Origin: WQUF01 sp031549525
Lineage (GTDB): Bacteria > Bacillota > Clostridia > Clostridiales > Clostridiaceae
Direction: 5' to 3'
DNA length: 64,000 nt
NCBI GenBank assembly: GCA_031549525.1
Contig: JAVBPQ010000060.1
Span: 27,656-91,655, forward strand
Below, in pieces: positions 52,495-62,151 of the stretch. The notes beneath the pieces are model-generated. The model did no database searches, was not told the DNA's origin, and saw only the letters and a list, made by a program, of their open reading frames with translations. The first letter of the stretch is position 1. Each line of letters starts with the position of its first letter. The position numbers and the translations under genes are program-made.

Positions 52495-53769
52495 ATGCAT
52501 AGATACATAGATATTAATGTTTGTTATCGAATTATTTTTAATGCATTATCTGAAGGAAAAGGACCTCAATTTATTACTGATGCTTTATTTGATTATACAA
52601 GAATGCCAATACATGTGGTAGATGTTTCGTTTCGAGTATTGGCAGCATCATTTATAAATACAACAGGAAGCAAGCATATTGATAAAATGATATCTCTTAA
52701 AGCAGTGCCATCTGATGTTGTTATAAATGAATATTACAAGCTTGGATATATTAATGAAGTAGAAAAAAATGAAAACTCCTATATAGTAGATTGGGGTGTT
52801 GTTGAAGTGCCTCAAGCTTGTGGTGCAATTAGAGTAAATGGTATTATAGAGGGTATTTGTGCAACTACTTTTGATGATCCTATTTTGAAGGAAACAGCTC
52901 TTTTAGTAAATGATATATTGATAAAAGCTCTAAAGATAGAGTTTGAGAGGAAAAAACTCACAATTCAATATTCTACTGATACTGCCCATCAAGTGATAGC
53001 AAGAGAAATATTCAAAGATATTTTGCAAGGTGCTATAGGAAGTAATAATAGGGATTTTATTGATTTTACAAGGCTTAAACCAAAATATGAAATTGTAATT
53101 GTGACTTTTGGGGTAAGAAGTGATTTAAGAATTCAGCAAGCTTGTAATACTTTGATTGCTGCTTATCCAAATGAATTTCATGTATTTATAGAGGGGTATC
53201 TTTACATATTTTTTACATCTATAAATACTAAAGAAGAGGAAACACATATATTTAATATATTGATAGATATTTCACAAAAACATCAATGCTTTTGTGGTCT
53301 TAGTGGAGTTTTTTCAAATTTTTATAATAAGACAGATTTTCGATTTAAAGCTCAGAAAGCTCTTGAAATAGGTCAAATTTTAAATCCACATAAAAGAGTG
53401 TACTTATTTGATGAATACTATTTAGAAATTGTAGCAGCGGCAGCTCTAAGTCTTGGGAAGGCAAGTTATTTACTTCCTGAATTTGAAAGGCTTTTTAATG
53501 CTGAACACTTTAAAGATTATTACTTGACACTTAAGACATATCTTTTTTTAGGGAATAATATTGGGTTAACTGCTGCAAAGTTACATATACATCGGAATAC
53601 GTTGATATATAGAATTACAAAAATTCAAGATATAATGGGTGTCGATTTAAATGACCCTTCAATAATAAGGAGATTAATAGTCTCAATAACTATGAATTAT
53701 ATTTACAAATCTATCAGAAATAATGGAACTAACATTGAAACTCCGGATGAATTTTGGAATAGATTATAA
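52495..53769 (+). CDS. PucR/CdaR-type transcriptional regulator
   Basis: 424 residues. The C-terminal HTH (YLFLGNNIGLTAAKLHIHRN followed by TLIYRITKI) is the PucR/CdaR type; a GGDEF-like middle domain and an N-terminal sensor (~15-170) precede it. Start at 52495 after GGGGTG. It precedes the SDR and flavoenzyme genes and probably activates them. The inducer is unknown; related proteins answer to purines, sugar acids or other organic acids. Confidence 0.82.
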   Translation: MHRYIDINVCYRIIFNALSEGKGPQFITDALFDYTRMPIHVVDVSFRVLAASFINTTGSKHIDKMISLKAVPSDVVINEYYKLGYINEVEKNENSYIVDWGVVEVPQACGAIRVNGIIEGICATTFDDPILKETALLVNDILIKALKIEFERKKLTIQYSTDTAHQVIAREIFKDILQGAIGSNNRDFIDFTRLKPKYEIVIVTFGVRSDLRIQQACNTLIAAYPNEFHVFIEGYLYIFFTSINTKEEETHIFNILIDISQKHQCFCGLSGVFSNFYNKTDFRFKAQKALEIGQILNPHKRVYLFDEYYLEIVAAAALSLGKASYLLPEFERLFNAEHFKDYYLTLKTYLFLGNNIGLTAAKLHIHRNTLIYRITKIQDIMGVDLNDPSIIRRLIVSITMNYIYKSIRNNGTNIETPDEFWNRL

Positions 53770-53900
53770 TCTTGTTTGGTTATTATGTACAAAATCTTTT
53801 AAAAAGATTGGTTTTAACATACAATGTGTTAGAAAAATTTAAATGATATTATAAATTTATAAATTCTCCTATAAAAATAAAAATGAAGGAGGTTAAGATC

Positions 53901-54656
53901 ATGTTCGATTTAAAAGGCAGAATAGCAGTGGTCACTGGTGCATCAGGAGGTTTAGGAAGGCAATTTGCCTTAGCTCTTGCAAAGCAGGGCGCTGATATGG
54001 CTCTTCTTGCTAGGCGAAAAAATAAAATGGAAGGAGTAGAAAAGGAAATTAAAGCTCTTGGAGTTAAATGCATATCTATCCCATGTGATGTAACAGTTGT
54101 GGAGCAAGTTAAAGATGCAGTAAAATTTGTTATAAAAGAGTATGGTAAAGTAGATATACTCGTTAATAATGCAGGTGGAGGGACTATGGCACCTTTAGAG
54201 GATTTTACAGATGAAGACTGGCAACATAACATATCTTTGGATTTAACTGCTGTATTTACATGTACTCGTGAATTTGGAAGACAAATGTTAAAAAAGGGAT
54301 ATGGCAGAGTTATAAATGTCGCTTCCATTCTTGGGATGGTTGGAATAAAAGATGTAAATGTTATAGGGTATGAGGCTGCAAAAGGTGCAGTGATAAACTT
54401 TACTCGTGCAGCTGCTGTTGAATGGGCAACACGTGGAATAACTGTAAATGCAATATGTCCTGGATTTTTCCCTTCTCAAGCAAATAATGAAGAAGCAATG
54501 GAAGCTATGGATTCTTTTATAAAACGTTGTACTCCTATGAACCGCCCTGGCAAAGATGGAGAGCTTGATTCTACAGTAGTATTTCTTGCTGCAGATGAAT
54601 CTACTTATGTGACTGGGGCTATAGTTACCTGTGATGGCGGATGGACTGCCATGTAA
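53901..54656 (+). CDS. Short-chain dehydrogenase/reductase (gluconate 5-dehydrogenase-like)
   Basis: 251 residues: NAD(P) motif TGASGGLGRQFALALA, NNAGGG, catalytic Ser in VASILGMVG, and YEAAK (YxxxK), then CPGFFPS. Closest in style to gluconate 5-dehydrogenase or other 3-oxoacyl/sugar SDRs. The ATG at 53901 follows GGAGG. It is 53 bases before the Old Yellow Enzyme-type gene, which suggests a shared pathway with carbonyl and C=C reduction. Substrate unknown. Confidence 0.85.
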   Translation: MFDLKGRIAVVTGASGGLGRQFALALAKQGADMALLARRKNKMEGVEKEIKALGVKCISIPCDVTVVEQVKDAVKFVIKEYGKVDILVNNAGGGTMAPLEDFTDEDWQHNISLDLTAVFTCTREFGRQMLKKGYGRVINVASILGMVGIKDVNVIGYEAAKGAVINFTRAAAVEWATRGITVNAICPGFFPSQANNEEAMEAMDSFIKRCTPMNRPGKDGELDSTVVFLAADESTYVTGAIVTCDGGWTAM

Positions 54657-54709
54657 TGCAATCTAGTTGTTTAAAATGATTAATAAAAAATAAATAGGAG
54701 ATGAATCTT

Positions 54710-56653
54710 ATGAATTATGATATTTTATTTACACCTTTTAAGATTGGAAAAATGGAAGTGAAAAATCGCATTGTTCTATCACCTATGGGAACAGGATCTT
54801 CTCATATTGATGGGACAAAATCTGACAGTGAGGTTCGTTATTATGAGGAAAGAGCTCGTGGAGGAGCAGGTATGATCATATTAGGTTGTCAGATGCTTAC
54901 AGAGAAGTTAGCTCAAGGCTCTCTTGAAGGCACTCTGGAAAAACCTTATATAATACCTAAACTTACTGAGCTTGTGGAAGCTGTACACAGGTATGGTGCA
55001 AAGGTAGTATGTCAGATGAGCCCAGGTACAGGGAGAAATGCTTTTCCAAGTATGCATGGAGATCCTCCTGTTTCTGCCTCAGCTATTCCTGCTACATTAG
55101 ATCCTAATATTATTTGTCATGCTCTCACTGTAGAAGAAATACAAGAAATATTGGATCAATTTTCAAGTTCTGCAAGCTTAGTAAAAAATGCAGGATTTGA
55201 TGCTATTGAAATACATGCTCATGCAGGTTATTTAATTGACCAATTTATGTCTCCAGTATGGAATAAACGAACAGATGAATATGGTGGTAGTGATGAAAAC
55301 AGGGCTCGTTTTCCACGTGAAATAATTCGTGCTATACGTAAATCAGTAGGTCCTGATATACCAATATTATTCAGAATTGCAATTGATCATATTTTTAATG
55401 GAGGGCGTACACTTGAAGATAGTATGCCGTTGATTAAACTTCTTGAAGAAGAGGGCGTTGATGCTTTAGATATCGATTCAGGAAGCTATGAAATGATTGA
55501 TTATATCTTTCCTACTACTTATCTTGGGGATGCATGTATGGCATATGTATGTGAAGTAGCACGTAAACATGTTAGAATACCACTTCTTAATGCAGGAAAC
55601 CATACACCAGAAACTGCTGTGCAATTGATTGAAAGCGGAAATGCCGATTTTGTCATGTTTGGACGTTCTCTTATTGCAGATCCAGAACTGCCATTAAAGA
55701 TTAAACAAGGAAGAAGAGAGGATGTAAGACCTTGTATCCGTTGTAATGAAGAATGCGTAGGAAGGATTGTGACAAGACTTACAAAAATGAGCTGTTCTGT
55801 TAATTTGCAGGTAGGAGAGGAAGAGAGATTTAAATTTGTAAAAACAGAAAATCCTAAAAATGTAGTTGTCATAGGAGCAGGTCCAGCAGGCTTAGAAGCT
55901 GCAAGAGTTGCTGCAATTTTAGGTCATGATGTCACTCTTTTAGAGAAAGAAAAGGATATTGGCGGTCAATTGAGAGTTGCTGCAACGCCTGAATTTAAGA
56001 AACCGCTTCGAAATCTTATAGAATGGTATAGCATTCAGCTTAAAAAATTAGGAGTTAAAATAAAGTTTGAATGCGAAGTGAATGAAAATGATGAGATCCT
56101 TAAAGCTTGTGACAAAATCATAATTACAACTGGTGCTATTCCTCTTTTATTAAAAATAGAAGGACTTAATGGACAAAATGTAATAAATGTTATAGATGCT
56201 CATAAAGATAAATCCCTTATAAAAGGCAATAAAGTAATTATCTGCGGTGGAGGGCTTTCAGGATGTGATAGTGCACTTGAACTTTCAAAAGAATATGGAA
56301 AAGATGTTACAATAGTTGAAATGATGGATGCTGTTGCAAAAGATGTGATGTTTATCAATGCTGCGTCTCTTTTACGCAAGCTTGATGAAGCAAATGTAAA
56401 AAGATATGTTAATGCAAAAGTTACATCCATAGATGAAAAAGGTGTACATGTTGAAACTAAAGATGGAGAAGGGGTAATCTATGCAGATACAATAATCACA
56501 GCCTTTGGAATGAAACCAAATAATGAAATAGCTGAAAAGATTAAAAAGAAATATCATATTAAAACTCGTGTTGTTGGTGATAGCGAAAAAGTAGGGAAGG
56601 TTGGTACGGCTATTCGTGGTGGGTTCTTTGCAGCAATGGATTTAGAAAATTAA
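54710..56653 (+). CDS. Old Yellow Enzyme-type FMN/Fe-S/FAD oxidoreductase (enoate/2,4-dienoyl reductase family)
   Basis: 647 residues in three parts. An FMN TIM barrel (~1-330) contains IEIHAHAGYLIDQFMSP and RNEYGG-like RTDEYGGSDENRARF. An iron-sulfur segment, CIRCNEECVGRI plus a later Cys, follows. An FAD/NAD(P) module (~375-647) has IGAGPAGLEAARVAA and CGGGLSGCDSALEL. This is the layout of enoate and dienoyl-CoA reductases and of BaiCD/BaiH. The ATG at 54710 has TAGGAG at proper spacing; the ATG at 54701 touches it. Substrate unknown. Confidence 0.88.
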   Translation: MNYDILFTPFKIGKMEVKNRIVLSPMGTGSSHIDGTKSDSEVRYYEERARGGAGMIILGCQMLTEKLAQGSLEGTLEKPYIIPKLTELVEAVHRYGAKVVCQMSPGTGRNAFPSMHGDPPVSASAIPATLDPNIICHALTVEEIQEILDQFSSSASLVKNAGFDAIEIHAHAGYLIDQFMSPVWNKRTDEYGGSDENRARFPREIIRAIRKSVGPDIPILFRIAIDHIFNGGRTLEDSMPLIKLLEEEGVDALDIDSGSYEMIDYIFPTTYLGDACMAYVCEVARKHVRIPLLNAGNHTPETAVQLIESGNADFVMFGRSLIADPELPLKIKQGRREDVRPCIRCNEECVGRIVTRLTKMSCSVNLQVGEEERFKFVKTENPKNVVVIGAGPAGLEAARVAAILGHDVTLLEKEKDIGGQLRVAATPEFKKPLRNLIEWYSIQLKKLGVKIKFECEVNENDEILKACDKIIITTGAIPLLLKIEGLNGQNVINVIDAHKDKSLIKGNKVIICGGGLSGCDSALELSKEYGKDVTIVEMMDAVAKDVMFINAASLLRKLDEANVKRYVNAKVTSIDEKGVHVETKDGEGVIYADTIITAFGMKPNNEIAEKIKKKYHIKTRVVGDSEKVGKVGTAIRGGFFAAMDLEN

Positions 56654-56655
56654 TT

Positions 56656-56704
56656 AAAATAGGGTGTTGCAACGCTGAGTTTTTCAGTTGCAACACCCTA
56701 TTTT
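56656..56704. terminator. Very strong bidirectional terminator
   Basis: AAAATAGGGTGTTGCAAC pairs perfectly with 56687-56704, with an inner CTGA/TCAG pair. It lies between the convergent flavoenzyme and ABC exporter genes. Confidence 0.9.
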
Positions 56705-58730
56705 AATATTGATCTTTATATTGAAGCCTGCAAAGGTCATAATAGAGTCCTTGTTTTTCTATAAGCTCATCATGTTTTCCCATTTCTCTTAATTTTCCCT
56801 TATGCATGACTATGATCTTATCAGAATTTTTAATGGTAGATAACCTATGTGCTACTATTATAGTGGTCCTTCCTTTTGTAATTTTTGAGAGAGCATCTTG
56901 AATTAGAATCTCAGTCTCTGTATCTATATTTGAAGTAGCTTCATCTAGTATTAAAACAGGAGTATTTAAAACAATTGCCCTTGCAAAAGATAAAAGCTGT
57001 CTCTCGCCTTGAGAGAACATGGTTCCCCTTTCGTTTATGATGGTATGATATTTATAGGGAAGTTTTTCTATAAACCTATCTGCATTGACAAATTTACAGG
57101 CATCTATTACCTGTTTTTCTGTGATATTTTTATTATTTAGTGAAACATTGTCCTTTATTTCTCCACTAAATAAAAAGACATCTTGAAGTACAGAGGTTAT
57201 TTTTTTTCTTAAATCTTTTAGATCAAGCTTTTTAATGTTTATTCCATCTAAGAGTATTTCACCTTTTTGAATATCATACATTCTCGTTATTAGGCTTATT
57301 ATAGAAGTCTTTCCAGCACCTGTAGCTCCCACAAATGCAACGCTCTCACCAGGATTTATCTTAAAGGAAACATCTCTTAAAACCCAATCATCTTCATTAT
57401 AGGAAAACCAAACATTCTTAAATTCTATTTCACCTTTAAAGTTTTTTATGTACATGGGATTCTGAGGAGATGAAATTTCAATTTTAGTATCCATAAGATC
57501 AAAGACCTTTTCAGCAGATGCTAGTGCAGATTGAAGCATATCAAATTTTTCTGTCAAATCAAAGATTGGTCCAAAGAACATCATTATGTAATTTATAATA
57601 GCATATAGCATACCAAATTTGATTTTGCCAGCTATGACATCTTTTGCTCCAATCCATATGACACCTGCAATAACTAAAGATACAACGACTTCAATAAGAG
57701 GTCTGAATATAGAATATACCTTTATCTGAAATAAATTTGCATCTTTATATTCAACATTTATTTTTTGAAATTTATTAAATATCTTTTCTTCTTTTGCAAA
57801 GGTTTGAACTATCTTCATCCCAGCTATATGCTCTGATAAAAATGCATTTATCCTTGATAGAGCTTCTCTCACTTGCCTATAGGCCATAAGATCATATTTT
57901 CTAAATATGTTGGCAAATACATATAATATTGGAAGTGAAGCCATTGTTATGAGTGTAAGCTTTATATTTTGAGAGAGCATAAATATTAAAATAGCTATGA
58001 TCAAAATAGCATCTCTTATTATATATATCAACACCCCTGAATATAGTTCAACTAGATTTTGAAGGTCATTTGTAAGCCTTGTCACTACTTTTCCAATAGG
58101 GGTTTTATTAAAATAAGATAAAGAAAGATGTTCAACATGCTTTAACAGATTTTCTCTCATGGATGTGACTATATTTTGCCCCATGACCATTAAAAGATAG
58201 CTTTGAAAAAATCCCATTACAAAGGTAGCAATAGTCATCAAGCCTATTATAAATGTTAGATTTAATACCCCATTTACATCATCTTTTCTTAGGGCAAATA
58301 ATTCATCAACTGTTGGTATCTCAATAACTCTAAATATCTCATCTCCATTTTTTATATCATCATCAGATTTTATAAAACTCTTTGAATAATCTGCTTTTCC
58401 TTCTATTAAGTAAGCAATTTTATCTATATAAATTAAAGAATATATATCGGAAGAGGTAGTATCAGGATTTTGTCTATAAAATTTATCTCCAATTCTAATC
58501 CCTTTAAATTCATCAGTCTCTTCAATAGGTTTCTTATATCCACCAAAATCATCATCTATAGCTTTTTGGATAAGAGTTGGTTTTAGAGCTGCAAAAACTG
58601 AAGTAGATATTACAAGAAGCAGAACAAATATAAAAGTTTTATAATGAGGTGCTAAATAACTCATAAGCCTTTTTAAAATGCTTATATTAAATTTTTTTTT
58701 GCTTTCTTCTTCAAGAAGGAACTGATCCAT
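56703..58730 (-). CDS. Heterodimeric ABC exporter half, BmrD/YheH-like
   Basis: 675 residues: six membrane helices with a long insertion (~66-150) between helices 1 and 2, as in B. subtilis YheH/BmrD, then an ATPase (~430-675). Walker A GATGAGKTS, Walker B LILDEATSNID with the catalytic Glu intact, and an altered signature SQGER instead of SGGQ. With the adjacent BmrC-like half it should form an asymmetric multidrug or lipid exporter. The start on the minus strand follows AAGGAGG, two bases after the partner's stop. Confidence 0.88.
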   Translation of the reverse strand: MDQFLLEEESKKKFNISILKRLMSYLAPHYKTFIFVLLLVISTSVFAALKPTLIQKAIDDDFGGYKKPIEETDEFKGIRIGDKFYRQNPDTTSSDIYSLIYIDKIAYLIEGKADYSKSFIKSDDDIKNGDEIFRVIEIPTVDELFALRKDDVNGVLNLTFIIGLMTIATFVMGFFQSYLLMVMGQNIVTSMRENLLKHVEHLSLSYFNKTPIGKVVTRLTNDLQNLVELYSGVLIYIIRDAILIIAILIFMLSQNIKLTLITMASLPILYVFANIFRKYDLMAYRQVREALSRINAFLSEHIAGMKIVQTFAKEEKIFNKFQKINVEYKDANLFQIKVYSIFRPLIEVVVSLVIAGVIWIGAKDVIAGKIKFGMLYAIINYIMMFFGPIFDLTEKFDMLQSALASAEKVFDLMDTKIEISSPQNPMYIKNFKGEIEFKNVWFSYNEDDWVLRDVSFKINPGESVAFVGATGAGKTSIISLITRMYDIQKGEILLDGINIKKLDLKDLRKKITSVLQDVFLFSGEIKDNVSLNNKNITEKQVIDACKFVNADRFIEKLPYKYHTIINERGTMFSQGERQLLSFARAIVLNTPVLILDEATSNIDTETEILIQDALSKITKGRTTIIVAHRLSTIKNSDKIIVMHKGKLREMGKHDELIEKQGLYYDLCRLQYKDQY

Positions 58731-58732
58731 GC

Positions 58733-60475
58733 TTATGCCTCCTTAGAAAGTTTTTCACTAAGCTGCTGGTTTTTGTACATTTGATAATACAGCCCTTCTT
58801 TAGCCATTAACTCATCATGGGTGCCTTTTTCTAATATTTTACCATCATCAAGTACAACTATTTCATGTGCGTGTTTTATAGCAGATAATCTATGGGAAAT
58901 TATTATTGAAGTTTTATCCTTCATAATAGACTCCAAATTTTTTAATATAGCACTCTCAGTTTTTGAATCCACAGCTGATAGGCAATCATCTAAAATTAAA
59001 ATATCTGGGTTTTTTATAAGTGCTCTTGCAATTGAAACCCTTTGTTTTTGTCCTCCAGATAAGGTGACTGCTCTTTCGCCAATTATTGTTTCAAATTTTT
59101 CTTTAAAACTCATTATATTCTCATAAACTTCTGCATCCTTTGAGGCTTTAATAACTCTATCCATATCTACCTCGTCAAATGGAAAGTTTATGTTTTCTGT
59201 AAGTGTATCAGAAAATAAAAATGTATCAGAAACAACCCCTATATTGATCCTTAAATCATTTAATGGAATTTTGTTTATATCAACATCATTGATGAATATT
59301 TTATCATCATTTACATTATATAGCCTTATTAAGAGATTTACTAAGGTCGATTTTCCGCTTCCTGTTTTTCCTATTATTCCGAGAATATTTCCCTTTTTAA
59401 GATCTATATTTATATCTTCAATAGCAGGAGCTAAGCTTCCTGGATATGTAAAAGTCAAGCTCTTTATTTTAATATCTCCATTTAAAGATTCAATAGGGTG
59501 TGTATCGATATCGAATATTTCAGGTTTTTCCTTCATTATAGCTTCAATTCTATTTAAAGATACAAAAGCTCTTTGGATGATATTCACTACCATGCCTATT
59601 TCTAAAATAGGGGTTATCATGCTCCAAAGGTATGAATTAAAAGCTATAAAATCCCCTAAGCTAAATTGTCCACCTATAACATAAGTTCCACCAATACCTA
59701 AAAATATGACATAGCAGATAGTTCCTATATTTTCAATGATAGGATTAAAGATGCTGACTAGTTTTGCATAGTTTATATTTAAATTTCTATACTTTATATT
59801 CATCTTATTTATCTTTTCTATCTCTCTATCTTCTTGATTATATGACTGAATTATCCTTATTCCTGAGAGGTTTTCCTGAATGATATTTGAAAGATTTCCA
59901 AAGGAGTGTTGAATTCTTAAATATCTTCTTTGCATTTTTATTCCTATTTTAAATAATATAAATGCGATTACAGGAAGAGGGGAAAGCGTCAATAGAGTTA
60001 AATGAGGTGATATTTTAAACATCTGATATCCTGTTACTATGATTAAAAAGGCAGTATCGATTAATAAAACAAAACCTCCGCCTATTCCGTTTATGACTAC
60101 TGGAAGGTCATTTGTAGAAAGAGCCATTAAATCTCCAGTGCTGTGTTTGTTGTAAAAACTTAAGGATAATTTTTCAAGGTGAGAAAAAAAATTATTTCTA
60201 TAATCATATTCAATTTTCTTTGCAGAACCTATAATAAAATATCTCCATGCAAGCCTTCCGATGGCGACCCCAGCTCCTATTATAACTATGATTATTATAT
60301 ATTTTATTATGGTATCATTTGTATAACTATTGCTTATAAAATCATTTGTTATATCCCTTAAAACTAAGGGTAGAAGCACGCTTAAATAATCAACGATAAT
60401 TAAAAATATTATTCCTAGAATATATTTATATTTGTATTTTTTCATATATTTAAAAATAACTTTTAATTTATTCAT
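58733..60475 (-). CDS. Heterodimeric ABC exporter half, BmrC/YheI-like
   Basis: 580 residues: six membrane helices, then an ATPase (~335-580) with Walker A GKTGSGKST and canonical signature LSGGQKQRVSIARAL. Walker B reads ILILDDCLSAVD, so the catalytic Glu is replaced by Asp, as in the degenerate site of BmrC. Its signature completes the partner's active site and the partner's SQGER completes this one, giving one working and one degenerate ATP site. Confidence 0.88.
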   Translation of the reverse strand: MNKLKVIFKYMKKYKYKYILGIIFLIIVDYLSVLLPLVLRDITNDFISNSYTNDTIIKYIIIIVIIGAGVAIGRLAWRYFIIGSAKKIEYDYRNNFFSHLEKLSLSFYNKHSTGDLMALSTNDLPVVINGIGGGFVLLIDTAFLIIVTGYQMFKISPHLTLLTLSPLPVIAFILFKIGIKMQRRYLRIQHSFGNLSNIIQENLSGIRIIQSYNQEDREIEKINKMNIKYRNLNINYAKLVSIFNPIIENIGTICYVIFLGIGGTYVIGGQFSLGDFIAFNSYLWSMITPILEIGMVVNIIQRAFVSLNRIEAIMKEKPEIFDIDTHPIESLNGDIKIKSLTFTYPGSLAPAIEDINIDLKKGNILGIIGKTGSGKSTLVNLLIRLYNVNDDKIFINDVDINKIPLNDLRINIGVVSDTFLFSDTLTENINFPFDEVDMDRVIKASKDAEVYENIMSFKEKFETIIGERAVTLSGGQKQRVSIARALIKNPDILILDDCLSAVDSKTESAILKNLESIMKDKTSIIISHRLSAIKHAHEIVVLDDGKILEKGTHDELMAKEGLYYQMYKNQQLSEKLSKEA

Positions 60476-60631
60476 AAAGAAAAGACCCTCCTGGAAAACT
60501 TACTTTTAATTATACTGTGATTAGGTGATTTTTGCACTAATTTTTTATTGAATTAATTTTAATAAATTTTAAATTAGCATTTTTATGAACTCCTAAGTCT
60601 TTAATTATAAAATTTTTATGGTAAAGAGGGT

Positions 60632-61060
60632 TTACTTTACTATTATTTTATAATTTAAAATCTTAGCATTTGGGCTTTCCTTTTCATCATCTTTGTAGTA
60701 TTCAAATTTTATTTCACATATACCTTCTAATAAAGATTTAAAAATAAAGGTTTCATTATCTTTAATACGATTTTTAAATATTAAATCTAAGACTTCAGGG
60801 TTTGAGCATGAAAAATGCCACCTGTAGCCTTGAGAAGGATCTGTTTCTAAAGAGATGACAGCTAGATCATCTATTTTCATCTTATTTGGCTTATCTTCAT
60901 TAAGCACAATAATTTTATTATTTAAGCCATTATCCTCTTTAGTAAAAAAATTTTTAATAGAATTTAAAATACTAGAAACATTTGAATAGTTAGATGGTTT
61001 AACATTAGTAAAATTAAATAAGAGATTAAGACTTAAAAATAAAGTTGCAATTATTTTCAT
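60632..61060 (-). CDS. Secreted chagasin-like (I42 family) protein
   Basis: 142 residues with a signal peptide (~1-18). The C-terminal ~90 residues look like the chagasin cysteine-protease-inhibitor fold: DDLAVISLETDPSQGYRWHF has the loop pattern corresponding to NPTTGYxW, and the end is a beta strand, YKIIVK. The middle GxGG loop is not clear, so inhibitor activity is uncertain. Start supported by GGAGG. It lies alone at the border of the degraded region. Confidence 0.6.
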   Translation of the reverse strand: MKIIATLFLSLNLLFNFTNVKPSNYSNVSSILNSIKNFFTKEDNGLNNKIIVLNEDKPNKMKIDDLAVISLETDPSQGYRWHFSCSNPEVLDLIFKNRIKDNETFIFKSLLEGICEIKFEYYKDDEKESPNAKILNYKIIVK

Positions 61061-61175
61061 GTTTTGCCTCCAAAAATTAAAAGTATTATCTAGGTTTTGC
61101 AGTGAGTTTAAAAATATGCATTAAATATAAAAGGTTTTGTATTAACACTTATTATACATAAAGATCTTATCTTAT

Positions 61176-61390
61176 ATGTTATTATACACACCATATGAAG
61201 TAGTACCAGCAAGCGTGTCATGTACTGAAAAGCAATATACTGGAGTAAAAACAGACAGACCTGTATTAAATAAATTGATGAATTTATTATCGGAAGGAGA
61301 CACATTAGTTGTAAGTAGGATAGGCTTGCAAGAAATACAGTAGAAGGAATCAAAATTGTACAACAATTATTCAATAATAGTATATGTTTA
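61176..61390 (+). pseudogene. Serine resolvase (Tn3-type TnpR) remnant, frameshifted
   Basis: From 61176 the frame gives TGVKTDRPVLNKLMNLL and SEGDTLVVSRI, the catalytic-domain segment of serine resolvases. At about 61321 a frameshift moves the match to another frame, RLARNTVEGIKIVQQLFNN, which continues the same domain to ~61390. The N-terminal catalytic Ser region and the C-terminal HTH are missing, so it cannot be active. Confidence 0.75.
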
Positions 61391-61590
61391 TATAACCATT
61401 CACATACTTCATCTGTATCAACAGATGAAGGTTTACGAAATCCAAAGTATTCTCTTATTTGAGATGTATGATTAAAGTATGTCCTGCTAGCCATGTCATA
61501 ATTGTAAAAACATATTTCTTCAACACCAACTTATTTACCTATATAAGCAATAATATCTTTTGGTATTTCAGATGTATTATTGGGAAACCT
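61388..61590 (-). pseudogene. Tn3-family transposase (TnpA) N-terminal remnant with internal stop
   Basis: Reading on the minus strand from 61590: RFPNNTSEIPKDIIAYIGK, a TAA stop, then VGVEEICFYNYD, ASRTYFNHTSQIREYFGFRK and a helix ending WLYKH. This is the DUF4158-like N-terminal region of Tn3 transposases, with the typical H...IR...GFR spacing. About 900 downstream residues of a normal TnpA are absent; instead the piece abuts the inverted resolvase remnant. Confidence 0.75.
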
Positions 61591-61779
61591 AGCTTCATTT
61601 ATGCTTTATGTAATAGTTTCTAAAGGTATACCTTTACGAAAACAGAAGATATGTTAATTAATTTTTTTACCAATATATTGAATTTATTTTTCGGTATATA
61701 ATTTTCAGTATATAACATGCTTGCTAGTACTACCCCTAATAAAAGATTTTGCCGATGATTTTTTCAATTTTAGTATTTT

Positions 61780-62151
61780 TCATTTTGTTATATTGTTAGT
61801 CGCATCATGCATGATAGTATTATTATAAAAATCTATGTTTTTATATTGTTTATAATATCCTATATACCTTTTTCTAAAATCCTTTATTGATTCGTTATTT
61901 ATCTTGATATAATTATAAAATTCTTCGAAATTCTTATCTGGAAGATTAAATTTAGTACCATATTTTTCGTTAATTTTATTCATTTCATTTAAATATGGGG
62001 TGATAGCAGTTTTTATTTCATCATTAGTTAACTTAGTATTAATATCTGTTTTAGGAATTTTATAACTAAAATCCAATTGTAGTATTGTCACAGTTATAAT
62101 ACTAATACAAATAAATAATAAAATTAAATAAAATGAAAGTTTATTTTTCAC
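61780..62151 (-). CDS. Membrane-anchored hypothetical protein (123 aa)
   Basis: An N-terminal hydrophobic segment (~5-27) is followed by a Lys/Asn/Tyr-rich extracellular helical region with no recognised domain. The start is GTG on the minus strand, with GGAGGG about seven bases upstream. It could be a real small secreted protein or cargo of the degraded transposon; composition matches the host. Confidence 0.45.
   Translation of the reverse strand: MKNKLSFYLILLFICISIITVTILQLDFSYKIPKTDINTKLTNDEIKTAITPYLNEMNKINEKYGTKFNLPDKNFEEFYNYIKINNESIKDFRKRYIGYYKQYKNIDFYNNTIMHDATNNITK

Noticed and set aside
53793..53809. Palindrome AATCTTTT-A-AAAAGATT as a terminator of the PucR gene
   Set aside because: A/T-only stem and a weak T-run; too little to call a terminator or operator.
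61108..61494. A 128-residue hydrophobic minus-strand protein
   Set aside because: Only its first ~35 residues match a protein family (Tn3 transposase); the rest is the antisense of the resolvase remnant.
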